From Stramenopiles sp. TOSAG23-2 (taxonomy: Eukaryota; Sar), in the NCBI GenBank assembly GCA_900128395.1, contig LT649521.1:1-21953 (forward strand): DNA of 21,953 nucleotides. The letters run 5' to 3'. Made by a program: the position numbers and the translations under genes. Below are positions 8,106-16,300 of the stretch, in pieces (positions within the stretch are counted from its first letter, which is position 1; each line of letters begins with the position of its first letter). The notes beneath the pieces are model-generated. The model made no database searches. It was given only the letters and a program-made list of their open reading frames with translations, and was not told where the DNA came from.

Positions 8106-8651
8106 AATGTAACTACATCACCTGAAGTCCTTGTTAAAAACGACGGACTTAAAAACTGGAAGTTCAGTGTCTTTGATCTCTTTGGTGACTGCGGCAAATG
8201 CTTAAAAGCATGTTGTTGCGCACCATGTTTAATGTCACAAATCGCTGCACGTGCACGTTATTATCCATGCTGCTTTGGATATCTTTCATTCATGTTGTTC
8301 ACCATGGTATTGTATGGTTTATACATGGTTGGAAAACTTGCATTGACCTTTGCACAAGTACACGATATTCATTGTATGAGAGCATTAAGACTTGTTGGTA
8401 ATTTACATGCTGCTGGAAGCCTTGCTGGTTTGTTACTATTGTACATGATGATCCGCATCAGAGGCCACATCAGACGTAAATACCAAATTTACGGCGACGA
8501 CTGCAATGATGCACTTACAACATGTTGTTGCGCACCATGCAGTGCAGTTCAAATGGCACGTGAAGTTGAAACCGAAGCTTGCTTCATGCAATGCAACGAA
8601 GGTGAAGAATACAAAGCAGAGGATGAAGTTGTTGTTGCTATGATTGTATAA
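8016..8651 (+). CDS. PLAC8-family cysteine-rich membrane protein
   Basis: 211 aa with the PLAC8 signature in two Cys clusters: CLKACCCAPCLMSQIAARA (about 63-81) and YGDDCNDALTTCCCAPC (about 158-174), the latter followed by SAVQMAREVE. Between them are two hydrophobic segments (about 86-112 and 130-146) that would form a membrane hairpin, followed by a basic RGHIRRKY. Related proteins include plant PCR/FW2.2-type proteins and animal PLAC8/cornifelin, variously linked to metal transport or cell size control; no role can be assigned here. The N-terminus is polar. The start at 8016 is chosen because it gives the full frame; an identical N-terminal fragment at 7639 is part of the upstream duplication. 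A poly(A) signal AATAAA lies at 8662. Confidence 0.9.
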   Translation: MSYAPVSQSKSEGVELNGEVINATIVNNNHNVTTSPEVLVKNDGLKNWKFSVFDLFGDCGKCLKACCCAPCLMSQIAARARYYPCCFGYLSFMLFTMVLYGLYMVGKLALTFAQVHDIHCMRALRLVGNLHAAGSLAGLLLLYMMIRIRGHIRRKYQIYGDDCNDALTTCCCAPCSAVQMAREVETEACFMQCNEGEEYKAEDEVVVAMIV

Positions 8652-8837
8652 TGTTGTGTACAATAAATGTTATAATTGTACAAAGAAAGAAGAAGCAGAA
8701 ATGCCTTAAGAAAAAAAAAAAAAAAAAACATTTGAAGTTGTTGTTGCTATGATTGTATAATGTTGTGTACAATAAATGTTATAATTGTACAAAGAAAGAA
8801 GAAGCAGAAATGCCTTAAGAAAAAAAAAAAGAAAAAA
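8624..8837. repeat. Tandem duplication of the PLAC8 3' end with A-runs
   Basis: The first copy is 8624-8732 and the second 8733-8837, spacing 109 bp. Each holds the last nine codons, the stop, AATAAA (8662 and 8771) and a terminal A-rich run. The A-run in copy 1 is 18 uninterrupted bases (8711-8728); copy 2 has about 11 A, one G, then 7 A. The rest is identical. Confidence 0.95.
8662..8667 (+). terminator. Poly(A) signal AATAAA of the PLAC8 gene
   Basis: A canonical AATAAA lies ten bases after the TAA stop. The same signal recurs at 8771-8776 in the duplicated copy. Confidence 0.6.
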
Positions 8838-9170
8838 ATATTGAACAGTAAATAGTAGAGAATGGAGAATATATATATATATATATATATTCAGTAATAT
8901 TTCTTAGTGAAGAAATATCAAAAATGTTTTCAAAAAAAGTAAAAAAAAAATGTGTTATTATTCGAGTTCGGTACTCCTCTTAAAAATATTTTTTTTCCTC
9001 TCGTAATTTTTTTAAAAATCCTCGTGTTGTTTTTTTGAATATGTGTATATATTTAGTGTATTGCCCCGTAACTTTTATTTCAAAAGATATGCTACCAACA
9101 CCTCGCACCTCGCACACACACAGGATATATATACGCGTAATTTTGATATGTATGATTTACGTACTAAACT
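8838..9170. other. AT-rich convergent intergenic region, nothing identified
   Basis: This stretch lies between the PLAC8 3' end and the monooxygenase 3' end. It holds an (AT)n run near 8870-8890, A and T homopolymers, and no credible ORF or RNA gene. Confidence 0.5.
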
Positions 9171-10679
9171 TCACAATTTACTTGTATGAACTGCTATATC
9201 CAATTCTCCAAAATGATCTTTATTAAACCAACCATACCATTCCGGGGCATTCATATATTTATTATATGCTTCATAATCTGTCCAATACCAATTCAATAAT
9301 TGTAAGAAGGTTGGTCGATCCCATCCTAAACTTTTACCTAATCGTTCAATTTCTGAAAAACAATAAACAATAGATTCTGCTTGATGATTTTTAACGATTC
9401 TCATATATTTTTCTTGTTCAGCTTTATTAGGTAATCCCATCTCACCACTGAAAACTTTTGCTATCCATCTTGACTGTAAAGATGCTAAAGGCCAATGAGG
9501 GCCAACTGGATGACATGCAAGAACAAATGCAATATTTTCATCATCATCTTTAAATACATAATTATATAAACGTAATGGTTTTTCCTTACCATTAATATTT
9601 AATGGTTTGCTAAATTGATGATTGAAACTTCGATTATACCCAGTTGCAAAAATAAGATCATCTATTTCAATTTCACGCCCATCTTTTACCTTTACACTAT
9701 GTTCATAAATTTCCTCAATATCAGGTACAACTTTTACTGCACCAAGTGAAATACGATGTAATATATGATTGCTATCTGTTACAAAAGTAAATACTTTTTT
9801 CCCATCGATTTTACGATCATATGGTCGATAACCAAACTTTTTTGGTTGATCTCCTAATTCCAAATATTTCATCCATTCCGATATTTTCATAGTAATATAT
9901 CGATTAAATGTATTATAGCCAGGGACGTATTGCCGCCATGCAGGTCCATGTGGACCCATGGCTAAATCTTTACCAAATGCAAAACGTTTTGTCACACCAA
10001 ATCCTCTACGAGAGGACAAATACGTTTGTTTAGCAGCAAATGATACGTCTTGGCAAATATCACTGCCAGATGCATAACCAGCACCACAAACCATCACACG
10101 ACGTTTAGGAAATAAGGATGAATTACGATATTCAGATGAATGAAAGATTCGACCTTTAAATGTTTCTATCCCTTTATAATTCGGTGTAAATGGTATAGAT
10201 GCTTGCCCACTGCAAATAACAATTTTATCATATATTGCAAATGATAGTTGCACATTTTCATCATCATTTGATATCTTATTATTATTTGTCTTTTTATAAT
10301 ATACCTTGTATTGAAAACTATTGTTGCTGTTGCTGTTATTATTATTACTTTTAATTTTATCCCATCCAAGTATTGTAGTTGAAGTCCGATAAACACCTTT
10401 TAAAAATGTATTTGCAAAACCTTGTAAATATTCAGCCATCATCCAATGAGATGGAAATTCTGGCCATTCTTCTGGCATTGGATATTCTGGGAATGCCATT
10501 AGAATCTTACAAGTATTTGCTCTTAACGATGTGTACATTTTACCATTTGGACCATCATCATACACCCAAAGCCCACCAACATTATTACTACGTTCATATG
10601 ATTCAACAATAATATTCTTTTTTTCCAATAATCTTTTTGAGCAAATTAATCCACCGGCCCCACCACCTCTCTTTTCTCT
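9171..10679 (-). CDS. Flavin-containing monooxygenase (FMO family), 5' end unresolved
   Basis: A probable NADPH- and FAD-dependent oxygenase of the FMO class. The FAD-binding GxGxxG is seen as GGGAGGLICSKRLLE, coded at about 10623-10667. ESYERSNNVGGLW follows. The FMO fingerprint FKGRIFHSSEY lies near 10128-10160. The second nucleotide-binding motif GAGYASGSD is at 10058-10084, and FATGY near 9634-9648. The C-terminus is complete. The frame has no ATG before the FAD motif; it opens four codons upstream, right after an in-frame TAG (10680-10682). The hydrophobic strand that normally precedes GxGxxG is missing. A first exon ending near ctgctctctag, or a 5' truncation, is possible, but only about 60 bp separate this from the next gene's stop codon. 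An Asn-rich low-complexity insert lies near 10330. Function by family is firm; gene integrity is doubtful. Confidence 0.85.
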   Translation of the reverse strand, partial: REKRGGGAGGLICSKRLLEKKNIIVESYERSNNVGGLWVYDDGPNGKMYTSLRANTCKILMAFPEYPMPEEWPEFPSHWMMAEYLQGFANTFLKGVYRTSTTILGWDKIKSNNNNSNSNNSFQYKVYYKKTNNNKISNDDENVQLSFAIYDKIVICSGQASIPFTPNYKGIETFKGRIFHSSEYRNSSLFPKRRVMVCGAGYASGSDICQDVSFAAKQTYLSSRRGFGVTKRFAFGKDLAMGPHGPAWRQYVPGYNTFNRYITMKISEWMKYLELGDQPKKFGYRPYDRKIDGKKVFTFVTDSNHILHRISLGAVKVVPDIEEIYEHSVKVKDGREIEIDDLIFATGYNRSFNHQFSKPLNINGKEKPLRLYNYVFKDDDENIAFVLACHPVGPHWPLASLQSRWIAKVFSGEMGLPNKAEQEKYMRIVKNHQAESIVYCFSEIERLGKSLGWDRPTFLQLLNWYWTDYEAYNKYMNAPEWYGWFNKDHFGELDIAVHTSKL

Positions 10680-10739
10680 CTAGAGAGCAGTTTACGGTGC
10701 TGGTGCTGTGTATACGAGGGTGTATTTTTAAACCTTTTC

Positions 10740-12323
10740 TCAATCCTCCTCATCTTCCAACTCGTCCAAATCAATCGTATCCTCATCATCTTCATCATCA
10801 TCATCCATTTCATCCAAATTAATTTCATCCTCATCATCTTGCTCTTGGTTTTCATCATAATCATCTTCTTCCTCATCATCTTCATCAACACCTTGTGCAA
10901 AATGTTGTTTTGCTTCCGCATCCATTGCACGTCTACGTTCTAACTCTCGTTCACGTTGCAAGCGCTGTCTCTCTTCTGGAGAAAAATCATCATCGTCATC
11001 AACATCATCATCATTCTTTCCTCCTCCAGTTGAACCTTGCTGTTTTTTCTTCTTTTTCTCATCTTTACGTTTTTGTTTTCTCATATGCTCACGTTTTAAA
11101 CGCGCACGCCTTTCTTTAGGAGTTTCCTCTTTGTTACTGCTACTAGTTGTAGACGAACCACGCTTTCGTTTTCTTTTATATTTTTTATTCTGATTTCTAC
11201 GATAACTTTTACGCTTTTGTATTATTGGTTCACCTTTGACTAATTTCATATCTAACGTATTCACAATTTTATCACTGTTTTTCGTATCTTTTAATTGCTC
11301 CAGAAAATACGATGGTGATGGTGGTTCGCCTAACATTGATATTTGTTTCAATGCTAGTTGTCGTGTATTGCTTTTGTCCTTCTTCTTATCATCTTCAGAA
11401 TCTTCATTATTATTATTATTATTATTGCTATCAGTATTCACATACTTTAAACCAACTATCAAAGCTTCACCTTTTGTTAATTCATCTTTTGGTATTTTTA
11501 CCAATCGTTTCATTTTATTTTTTTTCTTACTTTTTTTTTCATTATTATCCCCATCCTCCTTGTTTTCATCTCCCACGTGTTTGCCAACTAATCGATATCG
11601 CTCATTATTCAATGTGCAAAATCGAAGCAACCTATGTTCATTCATTAAATGAGCTAAATTTCGCTTATTCACATCTGATAATGTACCATTAACGATCAAC
11701 AAAACATTCCCATGTTTTCTTTTTGTACAATATTTGAACGTTTTATCATCAGTTATACGTCCATATCGAAGTTGTACAAGTTCCTTCGTCCACGCCAGTA
11801 AAGATTCTTTGACACTTGTATCAGTCAAATATCCAAAAGGAACTTGTTTTGGCTTCTTATTCCCGTTGTAAAAAACTAGCGCAAGGTGTTTCTTTGATTT
11901 TTTTGGCAAAGGCTTAATTTTAAAGCGTTCTAAAGTTGTTTTACCACTTGGCAATTTTGCATTACAATCTAATATTGCTGTATTAAACTCACGACTGTAA
12001 CTAACACTTCTAGCAACTTGTTCAAATGTAGAGTGTACAGCATCGATTCCATTGTTACACAATACTAAATAGGGCTTACCGCTGAAAAAGATTTCTTTTA
12101 ACTTTGCTGGATCATCAACAGATAATTTAATGTAGTTTGGTACGAACCAGGTATATACTACTAATACAAATTGAGAAAGACCAAGTCCAAAAATAAATAA
12201 AAATGCATAACCAATTTGTCGTCTTCTTTTTTCACTTTTCGATTCTTCTTTTTTCGACAGCAACGGACCTTTTTCCGACCTTCTTGATTCCCTGCGCATT
12301 TTCTTACTACTATTACTATTCAT
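10740..12323 (-). CDS. Type II membrane protein with thioredoxin-like domain and charged C-terminal tail
   Basis: 527 aa. A basic cytosolic N-terminus is followed by one TM (about 38-60). The region about 68-215 (GKPYLVLCNNGIDAVHSTFEQVARS, LALVFYNG, GNVLLIVNGTLSD) has the alternating strand/helix pattern of one or two thioredoxin-like folds of the kind found in ER proteins such as DNAJC16-type chaperones; no J-domain and no CxxC redox pair is present, so a non-catalytic binding role is more likely. The second half is Lys/Arg-rich coiled coil with an RRARLKREHMRKQKRK segment, and the last 70 residues are almost pure Asp/Glu. The trinucleotide run near 11409-11430 encodes poly-Asn. The fold call is moderate. 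Its stop is about 60 bp from the monooxygenase frame on the same strand. Confidence 0.7.
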   Translation of the reverse strand: MNSNSSKKMRRESRRSEKGPLLSKKEESKSEKRRRQIGYAFLFIFGLGLSQFVLVVYTWFVPNYIKLSVDDPAKLKEIFFSGKPYLVLCNNGIDAVHSTFEQVARSVSYSREFNTAILDCNAKLPSGKTTLERFKIKPLPKKSKKHLALVFYNGNKKPKQVPFGYLTDTSVKESLLAWTKELVQLRYGRITDDKTFKYCTKRKHGNVLLIVNGTLSDVNKRNLAHLMNEHRLLRFCTLNNERYRLVGKHVGDENKEDGDNNEKKSKKKNKMKRLVKIPKDELTKGEALIVGLKYVNTDSNNNNNNNEDSEDDKKKDKSNTRQLALKQISMLGEPPSPSYFLEQLKDTKNSDKIVNTLDMKLVKGEPIIQKRKSYRRNQNKKYKRKRKRGSSTTSSSNKEETPKERRARLKREHMRKQKRKDEKKKKKQQGSTGGGKNDDDVDDDDDFSPEERQRLQRERELERRRAMDAEAKQHFAQGVDEDDEEEDDYDENQEQDDEDEINLDEMDDDDEDDEDTIDLDELEDEED

Positions 12324-12494
12324 GATTATGCTTAAATATTATACTATATTGTATATATTGTATATATACGATTGTTTCCCATCGCCGACCTTCTTGATTC
12401 CCTGCGCATTTTCTTACTACTATTACTATTCATGATTATGCTTAAATATTATACTATATTGTATATATTGTATATATACGATTGTTTCCCATCG
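12275..12494. repeat. 110-bp perfect tandem duplication over the start of the 527-aa gene
   Basis: The first copy is 12275-12384 and the second 12385-12494. They are identical by eye. Each holds the first 16 codons and about 60 bp of upstream sequence, so a second truncated start lies at 12433. The complete gene is not disrupted. Confidence 0.95.
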
Positions 12495-13333
12495 TATCCA
12501 TGTTTGATCTATATATATCTATTCTATATATTCAATATTGTATTCGATCTCCGCTCTCCATCACATCATCGTGATGCTCCTCTCCTCTCGCTCTCCGCTT
12601 CCATCCCAGCTCCCATGATATTGGCAGCATATTATTGTAACACTATTCACTATGGGAAAAAATATCGTTTTCTAAATAAATAGCTGGTGATGTGATAGCT
12701 TTTTGTAGGCAGCCTTTTTTTTTATCAGTTACTATAATAGTAATACTACTATATTATTAATATAGTACTAATTATAATTAGAATAATACCTGTTGTGGCC
12801 CTGGTATTATTTTTAATATTAACTAAAAACCTGTGATGAAATAGGTAAAGAAATACCTTGTTGGTATTTATACTGTATCTGGCTATCCAGCTATAAAAAA
12901 TAATATACTATTATCATAACTAACCTAAACCAGCACAGCAGCAATAATAATAATAATAATAATAATACATCTATTATTTATATTGAACTAAAATAAAAAA
13001 ATCTTAATAATCTTACATACATCATATATATGCAATAAATACATTCAAAAATAGTAAACAGAGACGAAATAAAATCAAAGCAACCTCTGCATAGCTTAGT
13101 ATCAAAACGGTAAAAGCAAAAAATAGTTTTTTGTGTCTGTCTTTTGTTGAATCACAAATATTAATATTATAATATATTTTTAAAATAGAAATAATAACAT
13201 AAAAGAAGAATTAATAATATAAAGAACGCTTATAAATAATAATGAATACAAATCCAATATAACAACAAAAAACTGTAAATAAATAGTAAAGTATACATTG
13301 GTCCATTATTACGTGTTGCATTTAAGAATCTAA
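12495..13333. promoter_or_regulatory. Divergent intergenic region with hairpins and an (AAT)n run
   Basis: This stretch should hold the promoters of the 527-aa gene (-) and the large IQ gene (+). Three perfect inverted repeats lie close together: 12747-12767 (8-bp arms), 12782-12811 (9-bp arms, 12-nt loop) and 12851-12869 (7-bp arms). A trinucleotide (AAT)n run is at about 12943-12967. I see no protein-coding ORF and no tRNA. Confidence 0.4.
12747..12869. other. Cluster of three consecutive hairpins
   Basis: The arms are tactatat/atatagta (loop tatta), aataatacc/ggtattatt (loop of 12, GC-rich) and aaatacc/ggtattt (loop ttgtt). The second and third share the aatacc/ggtatt arms. In AT-rich DNA some hairpins are expected by chance, so this is only a candidate structured element. 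Confidence 0.4.
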
Positions 13334-16300
13334 ATGTTGGGTATTTTCAACTTCTTGGGTAATGCGGAAGAAGCCAAAGATGATGATAATTTAATCAATG
13401 AAAGTCCAGAAGCTGATGAGTTTGAATATTTAGCAGAACTTAGTCCAGAAGCTTTGTTAGAAGTAGAACGAGAGAGAAAAGAGAAAGAAGACAGAGAGAA
13501 AGAAGAAAGGGAGAAAAAAGAAAAAGAGGAACATGAGAAAGCTGCACAAGAGGCTGGTTCTTTCAATATTTTTGGGCCGGTTTTTTCACTCTTAACACCG
13601 GAAGAACCGGAAGCTAAAAAAAAACGTAGTTCCTTTACAGAACTAGCTAATGCAGATGAGGCAAAATTGGAAAAAATATTTAAACAAATTGATGCAGACG
13701 ATTCAAAAACAATTGATATAAATGAATTTAAATCTTTTATAAAGCAGGCACAAGATGCAGAATCTTTGGCAGATCTTGGCATTAGCGATAGTACTAACGA
13801 TGCAGAAAATGCGGAAAAACAAATGGCAGCATCAAAGAAAAAGTTGGAAGATGCATTGAAGAATGGTGCTGATCCAGCGACCATTGAGAAGCTGAAAGAA
13901 TCTACAGTGGACGGGGAAAAGATGGCAGCATCAAAAAAAGCATTGGAAGATGCAGTAAAAAGTGGTGCTGATTCAGCGACTATTCAAAAGCTTCAACAAT
14001 CTTTGGAAGCTGAAAGGAAGCTACAAAAACTTGTACATAGTAAAACCAATGGTGAGAAAGAATTCGATGCATCAAAGAAAGCTTTAGCAGCAGCAATAAA
14101 TAGTGGTGCTGGGCCAAAAATCGTTGCAAAACTTAAAAAAGATATGGAAAAGGGATTAAGAAAGAAAAAAGCTAAGGCAGAAAAACTTCGAGATGCTGCA
14201 AAAACAATTGCAAAGTTTAAAACACGCTTACACTCACTTGAAGAAAATGTAAATAATAAATCATATGTTGCTCACTTAAATGACAAAATGGAAAAAAAAG
14301 TAAGGATTGAAGCGGAACATGCAATTTCAGAGGCAATAATGTATTGCGCAGATCCGTCCATCGTTGCCAAATTAAAAAAAGATTTAAAAAAATTAGAGAA
14401 ACAGTCTAATGATCGAGCTATCTTAGCAAAAATTATAACAAAAAATTTAAAAGAAAAAAGTATAATCGTTATACAAAAATACATTCGATGTAAACTAAAT
14501 GTTATTCAATATAAAATATTGCTACTTAAGAAAAAGCACAATGCAAGTGCAATAACTATACAAAGATTTGCACGTAGGTTTTTGTGGTTTCGATTTTTAA
14601 AAGTTCATGTACAGAATAAAAAAAAAAGCAAAAGTGCAATAGTTATACAACGACTAGTTCGGCGTTATTTTTGGATAGAATTTTTAAAGAAATTCTGGCT
14701 GAAACATGCTTTAGAAACACAAAAGCTAGAAGCGACAATTCAAATCCAAAGTTTTCGACGAATAATATTGGCAAAGCGATTATTATCGATTAAACGAAAA
14801 CATTATTCAAGCGCATCTATAATTCAAGGTTTAGTCCGTCGATATTTCTGGTTTGTATTTTTCAAAAAATTTTGGCTCAACCAAGAGCTTGAAAAGAAGA
14901 AAATCAATGCAGCTATGATAATACAAGGATTTCGAAAAATAATTAAAGCAAAAGAAGCGTATATGATGCTCTTTAGAGAAAAACAAATAATCGATGCTGC
15001 TAGTATAATTCAAGGTTTTAAAAAAATAATCGATTCTAAACAAATTCTATTACAAAAAAAAACGGGAAAAATGCATGAAGCGGCCCGCGTACTCCAAAGC
15101 TTTCAGAGAATTGTTGCTGCAAAAATAGTGGTGCGAAGATTAAAGAAACGGCACGATAGCGCGTCCGTAATTCAACGGGTAGTTCGGAGATATTATTGGT
15201 TCCATTTTCTAAAGAAAATTTGGTTGCCAGTAGAGCTTGAAAGGCAGAAATTGCATGCAATTATTCGACTGCAAGCAAATTATTCCATTTTCTAAAGAAA
15301 ATTTGGTTGCCAGTAGAGCTTGAAAGGCAGAAATTGCATGCAATTATTCGACTGCAAGCAAATTATCGAATGCATCAGGCATGCAATGAGTATCAGGTAA
15401 TGTTAAGGGCTGTTGAAACCATTCAACGCTCATTCTATGCACATAAACGACTAAAACTTCGTAATAACGTAGCAGCTACAAAGATACAAGGTCGTTTTCG
15501 AGTAATGAAAGCGCGAAAACAATTTGTACCAATGGTTATACATTACAGAAGGACATTGGCTGCTGTATCTTGCCAAAAAATTATCAGAAGTCACTTAGCA
15601 ACAAACAGATTTAAAATTTTGAAAGAGCTACATCTTATAAACTGTGCTGCATCAACAATTCAACGATGTTGGAAACAAAAGGAAGATTATAAAAAATTCA
15701 AATTGCTTTTACACTTTAGGATAACCGTTCGGGCAGCCACTCACCTTCAAGCAAACTTTCGAAGGCATCAAGTATATTGGAAGTATCAGGAAACTCTATG
15801 GGCAACAGAAAAAATTCAATGGATGTTTCGTGAATATAAATGGGCAAAAAAACGTTTGATGTCAAGTGAATATGTCTTGTTAAAATCAAAAGCAGTTTCT
15901 AGATGGCATAGCCGGACAAATATGTCGGTATTTGACACTGTACGCATGGCGGCAATTAAAATTCAAGCCAGATATCCAAAAGCAGTTTCTAGATGGCATA
16001 GCCGGACAAATATGTCGGTATTTGACACTGTACGCATGGCGGCAATTAAAATTCAAGCCAGATATCGTGGTATTTTTGGAAGAAGGTTATTTAAAAGAGT
16101 GAAGGAAGAAATGCGCATTAAAGAGGAATTGATGATCAAGGAAAAAAAGGAAAATAGTGTGGAAAATGTTTATGTGTCTAAGAAAGAACATCGAATGTAT
16201 AGAAACATGTTGGCAAAGAAATACGACAATTGTGCAGTTGAAGAGCAAATTAATTATTTTCTATTTTCTGAATGTGTATTAATCATACAGTCGATGTATA

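Noticed and set aside
7348-8837. Transposon or LTR pair flanking PLAC8
   Set aside because: The 5' and 3' duplicated blocks are unrelated to each other, have no terminal motifs and carry no element-encoded gene.
10646-10930. Met/Lys-rich minus-strand ORF at the end of the 527-aa gene
   Set aside because: It is the acidic tail read in another frame; it also fails to supply a sensible N-terminus for the monooxygenase.
11236-11692. Plus-strand Leu/Ser/Tyr-rich ORFs
   Set aside because: They are antisense shadows of Asp/Asn/Lys-rich coding sequence.
13330-13884. 184-aa minus-strand Ser/Phe-rich ORF
   Set aside because: It is antisense to the clearly coding EF-hand and helical-repeat region.
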